64,000 bases of DNA from positions 1 through 64,000 of the forward strand of contig NZ_QBUH01000007.1 in the NCBI RefSeq assembly GCF_003058195.1. Direction: 5' to 3'. The DNA comes from Elizabethkingia sp. YR214 (lineage in GTDB: Bacteria; Bacteroidota; Bacteroidia; Flavobacteriales; Weeksellaceae). Position 1 is the first letter of the stretch. Every line of letters starts with the position of its first letter. The position numbers and the translations under genes were made by a program. Below the pieces are notes generated by a model. That model saw only the letters and a program-made list of their open reading frames with translations. It ran no database searches and was not told where the DNA came from. Positions 44,660 through 54,025 of the stretch are shown here, piece by piece.

Positions 44660-46123
44660 ATGCTGAAACAAAATTTACAGATAAAACTTGGCCAGAAAAT
44701 GGCACCACAACAAATTCAGTTGATGAAGCTTATTCAGCTTCATACTCTTGAATTTGAAGAAGAATTACAACGGGAGCTGGAAGAAAATCCAGCGTTGGAA
44801 AAAGCTGTGGACGAGGCTAAGGAAGATGAATACTCGGATATTGATAGTAGTTACGATGATGAAGGAACAGAGTCTATAGAAACTGATTTCGATGTAAATG
44901 AATACCTGTTTGATGACGAACCTTCTTATAAAACTGCTGCAAGTAACTACTCGCCGGACGATGAGGAATTCGATAACCAGTCGTTGCTTACAGAAGGACA
45001 GTCCTTGTACGATTATCTTATAGAGCAAATCAGGCTAACGAAGATCGGTGAAGAGGATCTGAAAATAGCAGAATATATTATAGGTAACCTTGATAATGAT
45101 GGTTACCTGAGAAGAGATATAAAATCTTTGGTTAATGATATGGCTTTTTCATTAGGAGTATATACAACACCTGAAAATGTAGAAGATGTCTTAACCAATT
45201 ATGTGCAAAAATTGGATCCGCCAGGAGTAGCAGCAAGAGATCTGAAAGAATGTCTTCTGCTCCAGATTGAGAAAAAAGTAAGCGGAAATCCAGCAGTATC
45301 ATTAGCACATAATATTCTGTTTCATCAGTTTGATGCTTTAAGTAACAAGCATTATAACAAAATCATGCATAAGTATGATGTGGAGGAGGATGATTTGAAA
45401 GATGCGCTTGATGAAATCTCTAAATTATCCCCTAAAGTAGGCGGTAATTTCGATACACAGACAATTACAATCAATCAGGAAATTATTCCGGATTTCGTTA
45501 TTAACGTAAAGGACGGAAAAGTTACAGCAGCACTTAATAGTAAGAATGCTCCTCAGTTACGTGTTTCGGATGAGTATAAAGAGATTTTAACAACTTACTC
45601 ACACGATAAAACATCTCAGGAGCATAAGCAGGCAGCCTTGTTTATCAAACAAAAGCTTGATGCTGCAAAATGGTATATAGATGCTATTAATCAGCGTCAG
45701 AATACATTGATGCAGACCATTAATGCTATTATAAGGTTACAGAAAGATTACTTTATTACCGGGGACGATAAAAGTATAAAACCAATGATTCTGAAAGATG
45801 TGGCGGATATTACAGGTTTTGATATTTCTACAATTTCCCGTGTGGTGAAAAGTAAATATGCAGATACACCTAACGGAATCGTTTATCTGAAGAATCTTTT
45901 CTCGGATAGTCTTACAAATGATGACGGTGAAGAGGTTTCAACTAAAGAGATTAAAAATCACCTACAGGATATTATAGATAAGGAAAATAAAAGAAAACCT
46001 TATACCGATGATGCGTTAGTAGGAATGCTGAAAGATAAGGGATACAATATTGCCCGACGTACCATTGCTAAATACAGGGAGCAGTTAAATATTCCGGTAG
46101 CAAGATTAAGAAAAGAGTTATAA
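44660..46123 (+). CDS. rpoN: RNA polymerase sigma-54 factor
   Basis: This 487-residue alternative sigma factor has the Gln/Leu-rich region I (LQIKLGQKMAPQQIQLMKLIQLHTLEFEEELQRELEENPAL), an acidic region II, the core-binding domain, a HTH (LKDVADITGFDISTISRVVKSKYADTPNG) and the C-terminal RpoN box ARRTIAKYRE. Sigma-54 needs activator ATPases (AAA+ bEBPs), none of which is encoded in this window. Ends at a bidirectional terminator. Confidence 0.97.
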   Translation: MLKQNLQIKLGQKMAPQQIQLMKLIQLHTLEFEEELQRELEENPALEKAVDEAKEDEYSDIDSSYDDEGTESIETDFDVNEYLFDDEPSYKTAASNYSPDDEEFDNQSLLTEGQSLYDYLIEQIRLTKIGEEDLKIAEYIIGNLDNDGYLRRDIKSLVNDMAFSLGVYTTPENVEDVLTNYVQKLDPPGVAARDLKECLLLQIEKKVSGNPAVSLAHNILFHQFDALSNKHYNKIMHKYDVEEDDLKDALDEISKLSPKVGGNFDTQTITINQEIIPDFVINVKDGKVTAALNSKNAPQLRVSDEYKEILTTYSHDKTSQEHKQAALFIKQKLDAAKWYIDAINQRQNTLMQTINAIIRLQKDYFITGDDKSIKPMILKDVADITGFDISTISRVVKSKYADTPNGIVYLKNLFSDSLTNDDGEEVSTKEIKNHLQDIIDKENKRKPYTDDALVGMLKDKGYNIARRTIAKYREQLNIPVARLRKEL

Positions 46124-46128
46124 AATAA

Positions 46129-46158
46129 AAAAGCGCTGAATTCAGCGCTTTTTTTATT
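46129..46158. terminator. Bidirectional terminator
   Basis: A perfect palindrome around AAGCGCTGAATTCAGCGCTT with A and T flanks lies between rpoN and the convergent membrane protein gene. Confidence 0.9.
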
Positions 46159-46828
46159 GTTCATTTTCGATGTTTTTCAGTTGTTGAAGATTTCTGGATA
46201 GCTTCTTCATCAATATGCCGTATATAAGCTTATAGTATAATAATATTAGAAGTACACATACAATACAGGAAATAATAATTCCTACAATAAAGCCGGCATA
46301 TTTACTATCACTAATTTGTATATGCTGCTGTTGTATATAGATTACCGGGAACAAAGTGATGAGTAAGAGGAAGCATAATAAAAACAGAATATTAACCAGT
46401 ATAAAACGGTTAACCGATTTCTTGAAAGAAATAATCTGCAGGATAAAGCTTTTCAGATTGCTTTCTACATCTATCTTTTTATATTTCCGGAAGAAAACCC
46501 ATACGTAGAAAAGAATAATAAAAAGACTAATCATTTTAAATACAAAGTAGATGTTGTGGAAAGTCGCTTTTACATTTTCGTTAATCTGTATTCCCAGCTG
46601 AGAAAGCTGAGTGAAATAAGCATCTCCGTTCTCATGACGTAACCATGCAGAAATATTAAGGATAAGGAAAAGTGCGAATTCGGCAACGCTGACCCAGAAA
46701 ATAAATTTCACATAGTTGCGCGACTTCTTATTCAGGATTTCCAATATTTCCGAATCCTGATACTTAGGGCCTGTTTCCTGTTTTTGCCAGGCATTTTTCA
46801 GTTGGTCTATGTCAAAATCATTCTGCAT
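46154..46828 (-). CDS. Membrane protein encoded with an ECF sigma factor (possible anti-sigma factor)
   Basis: This 224-residue protein has a short N-terminal cytoplasmic region (DFDIDQLKNAWQKQETGPKYQDSEILEILNKKSRN) followed by about four membrane helices (at roughly 38-60, 90-112, 140-165 and 180-205). It overlaps the ECF sigma factor gene by 11 bases, the usual arrangement for a membrane-bound partner that controls the sigma factor. No known anti-sigma zinc motif (HxxxCxxC) is present, so the role is inferred from position and topology only. Confidence 0.78.
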   Translation of the reverse strand: MQNDFDIDQLKNAWQKQETGPKYQDSEILEILNKKSRNYVKFIFWVSVAEFALFLILNISAWLRHENGDAYFTQLSQLGIQINENVKATFHNIYFVFKMISLFIILFYVWVFFRKYKKIDVESNLKSFILQIISFKKSVNRFILVNILFLLCFLLLITLFPVIYIQQQHIQISDSKYAGFIVGIIISCIVCVLLILLYYKLIYGILMKKLSRNLQQLKNIENEQ

Positions 46829-47312
46829 GTTGGGTCATTAAGTCTTTTAGAGTTTTTTTCAATCGGTTCATCTTTACACGGGCATTCACTTCTGTAATCC
46901 CAATATTTTCAGCAATATCTTTATATGGTACATCGTCCAGATACATCATCACAATAGCTCTGTCAATATCCCCAAGCATTTTAATAACTTTATAAAGCAA
47001 GGTTATTTGTTGCTGGTTGTCATCATTATCATCGTCTATTGGTTGATGAAAATCTGCCAGCTCATCTGTTTTAACAGTTCTGGTTGTCTTTCTGAATAAT
47101 GTAATGGCTGTATTAAGTGCTACACGATACATCCAGGTTGATATTTTAGAGTTTCCTTTGAATGTGTCGTAAGAACGCCACAATTGTAACACGATTTCCT
47201 GAAAAAGATCTTGCTGATCATCGGGCGTGTTGGTATACATCCTCGCCACTTTAATGATCAGGCCTTGGTTTTCTTTAACCAGTTTAGAGAAATCTTTTTC
47301 CTTCTGTGACAT
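46818..47312 (-). CDS. ECF-type RNA polymerase sigma factor
   Basis: This 164-residue sigma-70 family protein has region 2 (LFQEIVLQLWRSYDTFKGNSKISTWMYRVALNTAITLFRK) and region 4 with the HTH (DRAIVMMYLDDVPYKDIAENIGITEVNARVKMNRLKKTLKDL). Like other ECF factors it lacks regions 1.1 and 3. It overlaps by 11 bases the downstream membrane protein, its likely regulator. The target promoters and the triggering signal are unknown. Confidence 0.93.
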   Translation of the reverse strand: MSQKEKDFSKLVKENQGLIIKVARMYTNTPDDQQDLFQEIVLQLWRSYDTFKGNSKISTWMYRVALNTAITLFRKTTRTVKTDELADFHQPIDDDNDDNQQQITLLYKVIKMLGDIDRAIVMMYLDDVPYKDIAENIGITEVNARVKMNRLKKTLKDLMTQHAE

Positions 47313-47488
47313 TTATTTTTTTCAGAAAGTGATGAATGGTGAAATTTTTTCACGAAGATAGAAAAAAAGACATAATTACTTGCCAGTTTCTGACTGATAC
47401 TTTGTGGTTTTTGTGAAATAATGAATATAACTGCAATCTTTAGATTTTGTAATTCGATGTTCCGACTCTGTAATTGAGCGGAAAACTA

Positions 47489-47496
47489 TATCTTTG
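47489..47496 (+). promoter_or_regulatory. Candidate -7 element for rnpB
   Basis: TATCTTTG lies directly before the RNase P RNA and matches TAnnTTTG. The -33 position 18 bases upstream reads CTG, one base from TTG. Confidence 0.6.
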
Positions 47497-47499
47497 CAG

Positions 47500-47806
47500 C
47501 CGACAAGCGTGGCCTGTTGATCCGTAAGGGTAGGAAAGTCCGGACACCGTAGGGCAACATAGCGGTTAATGGCCGTCATCCGTAAGGGTAGGACAAGTGC
47601 AACAGAAAGCAAGTACAGTTCGGCTGTAGTGAAACCAGGTAAACTCTATGTGGTGCAATGCTATGTATACCGGCAATTAAGGGCGGCTCGTCCAATGCCG
47701 GGGGGTAAGCAGCTACATCGTATCGGCAACGATACGGGCAGATAAATAACAGGCATCCCGCTCCCTTGGGAGCGGGATACAGAATCCGGCTTATAGCGCT
47801 TGTCTT
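47500..47806 (+). ncRNA. rnpB: RNase P RNA (bacterial type A)
   Basis: This is the catalytic RNA that trims the 5' ends of pre-tRNAs. The 5' GACAAGCG (47502-47509) pairs with the 3' CGCTTGTC (47797-47804) as helix P1. The conserved GGAAAGTCCGGAC, GCAACAGAAAG, GGTAAACTC and ACAGAATCCGGCTTA blocks are all present and in order. An 11-bp stem at 47755-47778 (ATCCCGCTCCC/GGGAGCGGGAT) forms a strong internal hairpin. A 16-base block occurs twice (47520-47535 and 47578-47593). The 3' end lies two to four bases from the stop codon of the convergent PPK2 gene. Confidence 0.94.
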
Positions 47807-47807
47807 T

Positions 47808-48677
47808 TTATTTTTCGTTTTCCAGATTGGTCTTAGATGCTTCCAACTCATTGGCTTCTGCATCACTAAGAACAGGAAACTTTAAATCCATTTTTTCCAG
47901 GGTTTGTGTTATAATCTGGCAGGCAGTAAGTCTTGTAAACCATTTCTGATCGGCTGGTAATATATGCCAAGGCGCATATTCTGTAGATGTTTCATTAATA
48001 GCATCTTCATATGCCTTTTGATATTTATCCCAAAGTGCTCTTTCTTTAAGGTCACCTGAGGAAAACTTCCAGTTTTTTTCCGGTTCATTAATACGGTCTA
48101 AGAGACGCTTTTTCTGCTCATCTTTGGAAACATGAAGGAAGAACTTTATGACTTTTGTACCGTTTTGAGATAGATGCTTTTCAAAATTACGGATACTTTC
48201 GTAGCGATTGTTCCAGAATTTATCATCAAAGTCTTTAACGTCTTTCCATACTTTCTCGCTCAGATTGTACTCCGGATGTACCTTACAAATCAAAACACTT
48301 TCATAATGTGAACGATTGAAAATTCCGATTTTTCCCTTTTCAGGTAATGCAAGATAATGTCTCCATAGAAAATCGTGTGTATATTCTTTTGAGCTTGGTG
48401 TTTTGAAACTGGTAACCTGACAACCTTGTGGATTAACGCCACTCATAACATGTTCTATAAGGCTGTCTTTTCCTGCAGCATCCATAGCCTGAATAATAAT
48501 AAGAAGAGATCTGCTCCCATCTGCATATAACTTTTCCTGCAGCTTATGAAGTTTCTTTTTTTCCTCATTCAGTAAAGCTATTCCTTCGTCTTTGGTCATT
48601 TTACCCTCATATTGGGTTGATGTTTTTTTTATAGAAAATTTGTCTTCAGCAACAAAGTCGTTAAAATCTTCACTCAT
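47808..48677 (-). CDS. Polyphosphate kinase 2 (PPK2) family protein
   Basis: This 289-residue kinase transfers phosphate between polyphosphate and nucleotides. It has the PPK2 Walker A-like IIIQAMDAAGKDSLIEHV (about residues 60-77), the lid segment FLWRHYLALPEKGKIGIFNRSHYESVL with the Walker B-like region, and KFFLHVSKDEQKKRLLDRI. Class (ADP- or AMP-phosphorylating, or both) cannot be assigned safely; the single-domain size fits class I or III. It is convergent with rnpB with almost no gap. Confidence 0.93.
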   Translation of the reverse strand: MSEDFNDFVAEDKFSIKKTSTQYEGKMTKDEGIALLNEEKKKLHKLQEKLYADGSRSLLIIIQAMDAAGKDSLIEHVMSGVNPQGCQVTSFKTPSSKEYTHDFLWRHYLALPEKGKIGIFNRSHYESVLICKVHPEYNLSEKVWKDVKDFDDKFWNNRYESIRNFEKHLSQNGTKVIKFFLHVSKDEQKKRLLDRINEPEKNWKFSSGDLKERALWDKYQKAYEDAINETSTEYAPWHILPADQKWFTRLTACQIITQTLEKMDLKFPVLSDAEANELEASKTNLENEK

Positions 48678-48804
48678 ATATTTTTGTATTTATATAAAGA
48701 TAAAAATATTTTTTAAGAAATACTTTGAAATTAGAGGTTCGGAGGTGATATCGGATATTCTTTTTATTTGTGAATAGAGTATCATAACACTCAGGTTTTT
48801 ATAA

Positions 48805-50001
48805 TTACTTATATAGTGCCCGCTTTAGTATTTTTGTATATTTCGAGGGATTGACTTTTGTTAATATTATAGAATCACAGCTATTAAAATGGGCAAAGCG
48901 TTCTATAGCTTCAACAAAAACGGCTACCCATGATTCAATATCAATATGGGTATCCTCAATATGCATGTTTATAAGTTCAAACTTTTTAATATTTCTATGT
49001 GCCTTACAGTCGACTCTGCCAATAAATATATTTCCGTACAAAATAGGTAAACAGAAATAGCCATATTGCCGTTTTTCCTTAGGTAAATAACATTCAAGGC
49101 GAAAATCAAAATTGAAAAGTTGTTTAAAACGATCGCGATGGATAAGTGAGTTATCAAAAGGAGATAATAGTTTAATTTCTGAGGTAGAAGAGTCTGTTTC
49201 TTTTTCGATTAAATCCTTTCGGATGTACATTGGAGAAACCCCGTTGATTTCTGTTTTTTGTATTATTTTATCCTCAACCATCAATTGTAGGACTTGTTCC
49301 ACGTTTTTTCTTAAAACATTGTCCGATCTAAGATGGGTTATTTGCTTTAAGGTAGTAAGTCCATAGGCACGAAGATGTGTTTTTACCAGATATTCGGCAA
49401 GTTCAGCGGGGGTTGGTATTGTTAAGTCGGTTGTTTCAGGCAATACCCTTTCACTAATGTCATATATTTTCTGCATACCATCCCGGCCGCTAATCATCAG
49501 GTCACCTTGCATAAAAAGCCTTTCGAGGGCTAGCTTTGCAGGTTTCCAATTCCACCAGCTTCCTGCAGTTTTTCTCTCATTCTCAAAATATTTAGCTTTT
49601 TTAGGCCCTTCAGTACGTATTGTATCTATTACATATTGCATGACTTTGGGATCGGCATTATAAGATTGAGACTGATTATGTTTGAAACTTAACATTTGGG
49701 GTAAAACATACCGGTAGTCTTTCATGGGGAGAAATGATGCTGCGTGAAACCAGTATTCAAATATTTTGCGTTCTTTTAGCAAATCATCCAGATAATGTGT
49801 TTTGTAATCATCTATTCTTGACCATAAAGTATGATGATGGGCACGCTCAACAACTGATAAGCTATCTATTTGTACATATCCAAGATGTTCCAAAGCATTG
49901 AGTACAGCATTCTTTCCTGTCCCGAATATAGGAACTTGAGACAATCCCTGGCTTTCTAATGTTATCCGTTGGAGATCCTGTAATGTCAGTGTTTTTTCCA
50001 T
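48805..50001 (-). CDS. YcaQ-like winged-helix DNA-binding protein (possible crosslink DNA glycosylase)
   Basis: This 398-residue protein belongs to the YcaQ/HTH_42 family. It has LGYVQIDSLSVVERAHHHTLWSRI near the N terminus, YWFHAASFLPMKDYRYVLPQM, and a C-terminal RVDCKAHR segment. Members such as AlkX (YcaQ) and AlkZ excise alkylated bases or unhook interstrand crosslinks in DNA. The activity here is inferred from the family. The gene is monocistronic with a minus-strand -7 element upstream. Confidence 0.88.
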   Translation of the reverse strand: MEKTLTLQDLQRITLESQGLSQVPIFGTGKNAVLNALEHLGYVQIDSLSVVERAHHHTLWSRIDDYKTHYLDDLLKERKIFEYWFHAASFLPMKDYRYVLPQMLSFKHNQSQSYNADPKVMQYVIDTIRTEGPKKAKYFENERKTAGSWWNWKPAKLALERLFMQGDLMISGRDGMQKIYDISERVLPETTDLTIPTPAELAEYLVKTHLRAYGLTTLKQITHLRSDNVLRKNVEQVLQLMVEDKIIQKTEINGVSPMYIRKDLIEKETDSSTSEIKLLSPFDNSLIHRDRFKQLFNFDFRLECYLPKEKRQYGYFCLPILYGNIFIGRVDCKAHRNIKKFELINMHIEDTHIDIESWVAVFVEAIERFAHFNSCDSIILTKVNPSKYTKILKRALYK

Positions 50002-50024
50002 ATTTTCTTTTGTCTGCTGTATGG

Positions 50025-50032
50025 CAAAGCTA
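50025..50032 (-). promoter_or_regulatory. Candidate -7 element for the YcaQ-like gene
   Basis: CAAAGCTA reads TAGCTTTG on the minus strand, an exact TAnnTTTG match 24 bases before the start. Confidence 0.5.
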
Positions 50033-50098
50033 AAATACTATTATGACAACAATATGTCAGCAGAAAAAAATTGAATTTAGAATATTATATTACTGAAA

Positions 50099-50129
50099 AT
50101 AAAAAGCACCTTAATTAAGGTGCTTTTTA
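50099..50129 (-). terminator. Terminator after the DUF1573 gene
   Basis: AAAAAGCACCTTAATTAAGGTGCTTTTT is an exact palindrome with an A tract that becomes a T tract on the minus strand. It lies between two leftward genes, so it serves the DUF1573 gene. Confidence 0.88.
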
Positions 50130-50142
50130 TCTCTGGTCTCTT

Positions 50143-50520
50143 TTATTTTTTGTTAGGAGTAGTTACGTTTCCTGCAATCCATATTACGCTTCTCTGGCTT
50201 TCCGGATCATTGGAATAAACCTCGATTAGCTTTTTAAAAGTTCCTGTAAATTTAGTGTCATAACCAACTTTTAGCTTTGCACTTTTCCCTGGAAGGATAG
50301 GATCCTTACTCCATTGTGGAGTTGTACACCCGCAAGAAGCTTTTACATTTGTAAGGATAAGAGGCTTATCTCCTGTATTGGTAATGGTGAAGAATCTTTC
50401 TCCGTTAGAGTTCTGAGCGATATCACCATATTCTAATGTCGTTTTGTCAAAGGCTATAGACTGAGCAGAAACTGCTGCAAATGCACCAGTTAAAAACAAT
50501 CCTAAAAATAATTTTTTCAT
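50143..50520 (-). CDS. DUF1573 family exported protein
   Basis: This 125-residue protein has a signal peptide (MKKLFLGLFLTGAFAAVSAQ) and one DUF1573 (immunoglobulin-like) domain: FDKTTLEYGDIAQNSNGERFFTITNTGDKPLILTNVKASCGCTTPQWSKDPILPGKSAKLKVGYDT. The CGCT motif is typical of the family. It is probably periplasmic or surface-exposed; its job is unknown. Confidence 0.92.
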   Translation of the reverse strand: MKKLFLGLFLTGAFAAVSAQSIAFDKTTLEYGDIAQNSNGERFFTITNTGDKPLILTNVKASCGCTTPQWSKDPILPGKSAKLKVGYDTKFTGTFKKLIEVYSNDPESQRSVIWIAGNVTTPNKK

Positions 50521-50554
50521 TTCGAATGAATTTTTATAAGGTTAGTTTAAATAA

Positions 50555-50562
50555 CAAAATTA
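50555..50562 (-). promoter_or_regulatory. Candidate -7 element for the DUF1573 gene
   Basis: CAAAATTA reads TAATTTTG on the minus strand, an exact TAnnTTTG match 35 bases before the start codon. Confidence 0.45.
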
Positions 50563-50606
50563 GTCAATTATTTGGTACTGAGTTTTTATTTTCATCTCCT
50601 TTCCCG

Positions 50607-50614
50607 TATTTTTG
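50607..50614 (+). promoter_or_regulatory. Candidate -7 element for valS
   Basis: TATTTTTG matches TAnnTTTG and lies 35 bases before the valS ATG, supporting the choice of the start at 50650 rather than 50572. Confidence 0.5.
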
Positions 50615-50649
50615 CAACTTATCTCATAAAAACATTAATTATCAAACTA

Positions 50650-53265
50650 ATGGAAATTTCCGACAAGTACAATCCGCAACAAGCAGAACAAAAGTGGTAC
50701 CAATATTGGCAGGAAAATAAATTTTTTCATTCCGAGCCAGATGAAAGAGAGCCATATACTGTCGTCATACCACCTCCAAATGTGACAGGAATTTTGCACA
50801 TGGGGCATATGCTTAATAATACATTGCAGGATGTACTAGTTCGCCGTGCACGTATGCGTGGTTATAATGCATGCTGGGTTCCTGGGACCGACCATGCTTC
50901 TATTGCTACAGAAGCTAAAGTAGTAGCTAAATTGAAAGCTGAAGGAATTTCTAAGCAGGATATCGGGCGCGAGAAGTTTTTAGAGCATGCCTGGGACTGG
51001 ACGCATCAATATGGAGGAACAATTCTGGAGCAGTTAAAAAAACTGGGATGCTCTTGTGACTGGGACAGAACCCGCTTCACAATGGAAGATGATCTGTCTA
51101 AAGCAGTTATTAAAGTATTCGTGGACCTTTATAATAAAGGACTTGTTTACCGTGGTTATAAAATGGTAAACTGGGATCCGGAAGCAAAAACAAATATTTC
51201 TGATGAGGAGGTAATCTATAAAGAGCAAAATGGTAAATTATATTTCCTGAAATATCAGATCGTAGGTTCAGATGAGTTCCTTACAGTTGCTACAACACGT
51301 CCGGAAACGATATTTGGTGATACTGCAGTATGTATCAATCCTAATGACGAACGTTATACACACCTGAAAGGTAAAAAAGTAATTGTACCAATTGTAGGAC
51401 GTGAAGTTCCTATTATTGAGGACGATTATGTTGATATAGAATTTGGTACCGGAGCATTGAAGATTACCCCGGCTCATGATATCAATGACTACGAAATTGG
51501 TCAGCGCCACCAATTGGAGATTATAGACTCTATGGACGATAGTGCTGTTCTTAATGAAAACGGAAAACACTATCAAGGCAAAGACAGATTTACAGTAAGA
51601 AAAGAAATTGCAAAAGAGCTTGAAGAGAAAGGTCTTTTGTTAAAATCTGAAGACTATCTGAATAAAGTAGGTACCTCCGAAAGAACAGGAGCTGTAATAG
51701 AGCCGAAAATCTCTGTACAGTGGTTCCTGAAGATGAGTGAAATGGCAAAGCCTGCATTGGATGTTGTAATGGATGATGAAGTTAAATTCTATCCGGAGAA
51801 ATTCAAGAATACATACAGACACTGGATGGAGAATGTACACGACTGGAATATATCCCGCCAGCTATGGTGGGGGCATAGAATTCCGGCCTATTACTATGCA
51901 TCTGGTGAGAACGACTTTGTAGTTGCTGAAACGATTGAAGCAGCATTAGAACTTGCAAAACAAAAAACGGGTAATACAGAGCTAACAACTGATAACCTAA
52001 GACAGGATGAAGATGCACTGGATACATGGTTCTCTGCATGGTTATGGCCAATGTCAGTATTCAATGGTATTACTGCACCGGATAATAAAGATATCAATTA
52101 CTATTATCCGACTTCGGATTTGGTAACAGGACCAGATATTATCTTCTTCTGGGTAGCCCGTATGATTATGGCCGGACTAGAGTTTAAAAACCAGATTCCG
52201 TTTAAAAATGTATACTTTACCGGAATTGTAAGAGATAAGCAGCGTCGTAAGATGTCTAAATCTTTAGGAAACTCTCCAGATCCGATTGAACTAATGGACA
52301 AATATGGTTCTGACGGAGTAAGAGTAGGGATTTTATTAAGCTCAGCGGCAGGTAATGACCTTATGTTTGATGAAGATTTAATGCTTCAGGGACGTAATTT
52401 TGCAACCAAAATATGGAATGCATTCAAGCTGACTCAAAGCTGGAAGAAAGAGGATAAAGAGATTTCTGAAGAAAATGCACAAGCTATTGAATGGTTTGAA
52501 GCAGAATTCAATAAGACTGTTGCTGCAATTAATGACCAGTTCGAAAAGTTCAGAATTTCTGATGCATTACATTTATTATATAAATTAGTTTGGGACGATT
52601 TCTGTTCATGGTATCTGGAAATTGTAAAGCCAAACTATGGTGAGGCTATCAGTCAGCAGGTATATGACAAAACAATAGAATTCTTCGGAAATTTAATGAA
52701 GTTCCTGCATCCTTTCATGCCATTCTTAACAGAAGAAATTTGGCAGGCGATTGAAGAGAGACAAACTTCTGAAGCATTAATTATTACTCAACAAAATAAA
52801 GAAACAGTTTTTGATGCAGATGTTCTTAAAAACTTCGAACAAACGAAAGAAATCGTTTCAGGAGTAAGAAACTACCGTCAGAGCAAAGGTATTTCTCCAA
52901 GAGAAGAAGTTGAGGTTTATACCAATGTTTCTCGGTTCGAAAATGAAGCTGTTATCAAAAAACTGGCTAATGTTTCGGAGATTCACTATGCACAAAAAAC
53001 GGATAAGCCAAGCTTTACATTCCTTGTAGGTGCAGTGGAATGTTCTATCCCGTTGAGTGAGAATCTTGATCTGGGTGAGGAGAAAACCAAAACAGAAGAA
53101 GAACTGAAGTATCTGAAAGGTTTCCTTATCTCCGTTGAAAAGAAGCTTAGTAATGAAAAATTCATGGCTGGTGCTCCACAACAAGTTGTAGATAATGAGC
53201 TGAAAAAACAAAAAGATGCTCAGGATAAAATAACATTATTGGAAGAGAAACTGAAAACTTTATAG
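50650..53265 (+). CDS. valS: Valyl-tRNA synthetase
   Basis: This 871-residue class I synthetase charges tRNA-Val. The HIGH motif appears as [17 protein letters not shown] and the KMSKS loop as [14 protein letters not shown]. The editing domain contains [15 protein letters not shown], and the C-terminal coiled coil ends LEEKLKTL. I chose the ATG at 50650 because the in-frame extension from 50572 crosses the promoter-like element and adds 26 unrelated hydrophobic residues. Confidence 0.97.
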   Translation: MEISDKYNPQQAEQKWYQYWQENKFFHSEPDEREPYTVVIPPPNVTGILHMGHMLNNTLQDVLVRRARMRGYNACWVPGTDHASIATEAKVVAKLKAEGISKQDIGREKFLEHAWDWTHQYGGTILEQLKKLGCSCDWDRTRFTMEDDLSKAVIKVFVDLYNKGLVYRGYKMVNWDPEAKTNISDEEVIYKEQNGKLYFLKYQIVGSDEFLTVATTRPETIFGDTAVCINPNDERYTHLKGKKVIVPIVGREVPIIEDDYVDIEFGTGALKITPAHDINDYEIGQRHQLEIIDSMDDSAVLNENGKHYQGKDRFTVRKEIAKELEEKGLLLKSEDYLNKVGTSERTGAVIEPKISVQWFLKMSEMAKPALDVVMDDEVKFYPEKFKNTYRHWMENVHDWNISRQLWWGHRIPAYYYASGENDFVVAETIEAALELAKQKTGNTELTTDNLRQDEDALDTWFSAWLWPMSVFNGITAPDNKDINYYYPTSDLVTGPDIIFFWVARMIMAGLEFKNQIPFKNVYFTGIVRDKQRRKMSKSLGNSPDPIELMDKYGSDGVRVGILLSSAAGNDLMFDEDLMLQGRNFATKIWNAFKLTQSWKKEDKEISEENAQAIEWFEAEFNKTVAAINDQFEKFRISDALHLLYKLVWDDFCSWYLEIVKPNYGEAISQQVYDKTIEFFGNLMKFLHPFMPFLTEEIWQAIEERQTSEALIITQQNKETVFDADVLKNFEQTKEIVSGVRNYRQSKGISPREEVEVYTNVSRFENEAVIKKLANVSEIHYAQKTDKPSFTFLVGAVECSIPLSENLDLGEEKTKTEEELKYLKGFLISVEKKLSNEKFMAGAPQQVVDNELKKQKDAQDKITLLEEKLKTL

Positions 53266-53283
53266 TAAGTCATCTTTCATAAA

Positions 53284-53331
53284 AAATAAAAAAGACTTGA
53301 GAACATTCGTTTTTTGGGTCTTTTTTATTTT
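53284..53331 (+). terminator. Imperfect terminator after valS
   Basis: AATAAAAAAGAC pairs with GTCTTTTTTATT around a loop of about 18 bases, followed by a T-rich stretch. The stem is mostly A-T, so it is weaker than the other terminators here. Confidence 0.55.
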
Positions 53332-53355
53332 ATCTTTAATTATTATTGAATCGTA

Positions 53356-53997
53356 ATGAATCATATAGAAAACATACAGAAGCTTTTTTCTAAGAATTTT
53401 GTAGAGTCACCTTTGTTGGAAAGTTTTGATGCAGGAAAACTGGTAATTACTACAGGAGAAATTGTAGCTAGTGATCCACTGATTACACCAGATAAGGAGG
53501 CTTTTGATCAACAATTTCCAACAGGAGAATTTGCTGTAAATATCCATAAAGAAAGGGAAAGTAATTGTGTTGCTTATGCTGAGGTTGTATTTCAGGAAGC
53601 TAAGATTACAGATTGGAAACTGGCAACAACAAATGGCCAGAACGTAAAAGATTTAGCCGAAGGAGAAGTATTCGGATATCCTGTAGAAAGCGGAATGGGC
53701 TGTTTTATGGACTATGAAACCCAGAAATTACTCAATGCTTTGGAACAGGAAATGTTTCAGAAAAAAGCAGATGATTTTGAAGGAATTTATGCAGAGTTTT
53801 TCCATGAACATTTTTATGAGCAAGATGGTGCGGTACATCAGTATACGCTACTAAAACCTTACTTGGATAAAGCCAATAATATCTTTGCTTTTGAAACAGG
53901 ATTCGGAGAAGGCTTCTACGCAAGCTATATAGCCTATGATGTAAATGGTATTCCTGTAAAATTAATTACCGAATTTATCGAAATAGTAGTAGATTAG
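53356..53997 (+). CDS. DUF4241 family protein
   Basis: This 213-residue soluble protein matches the DUF4241 pattern: GKLVITTGEIVASDPLIT, FPTGEFAVNIHKERESNCVAYAEVVF, YPVESGMGCFMDYET and a final AYDVNGIPVKLITEF. The family is widespread and uncharacterised. It has no signal peptide. It reads in the same direction as valS and the ribokinase-like gene but is separated from valS by a terminator. Confidence 0.85.
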   Translation: MNHIENIQKLFSKNFVESPLLESFDAGKLVITTGEIVASDPLITPDKEAFDQQFPTGEFAVNIHKERESNCVAYAEVVFQEAKITDWKLATTNGQNVKDLAEGEVFGYPVESGMGCFMDYETQKLLNALEQEMFQKKADDFEGIYAEFFHEHFYEQDGAVHQYTLLKPYLDKANNIFAFETGFGEGFYASYIAYDVNGIPVKLITEFIEIVVD

Positions 53998-54025
53998 TCC
54001 TTGAAATTTTTTTGATAGTATTATA

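Noticed and set aside
47376-47866. Two minus-strand reading frames of 78 and 96 codons
   Set aside because: They lie across the RNase P RNA gene and its promoter, with no family similarity. The RNA explains this region.
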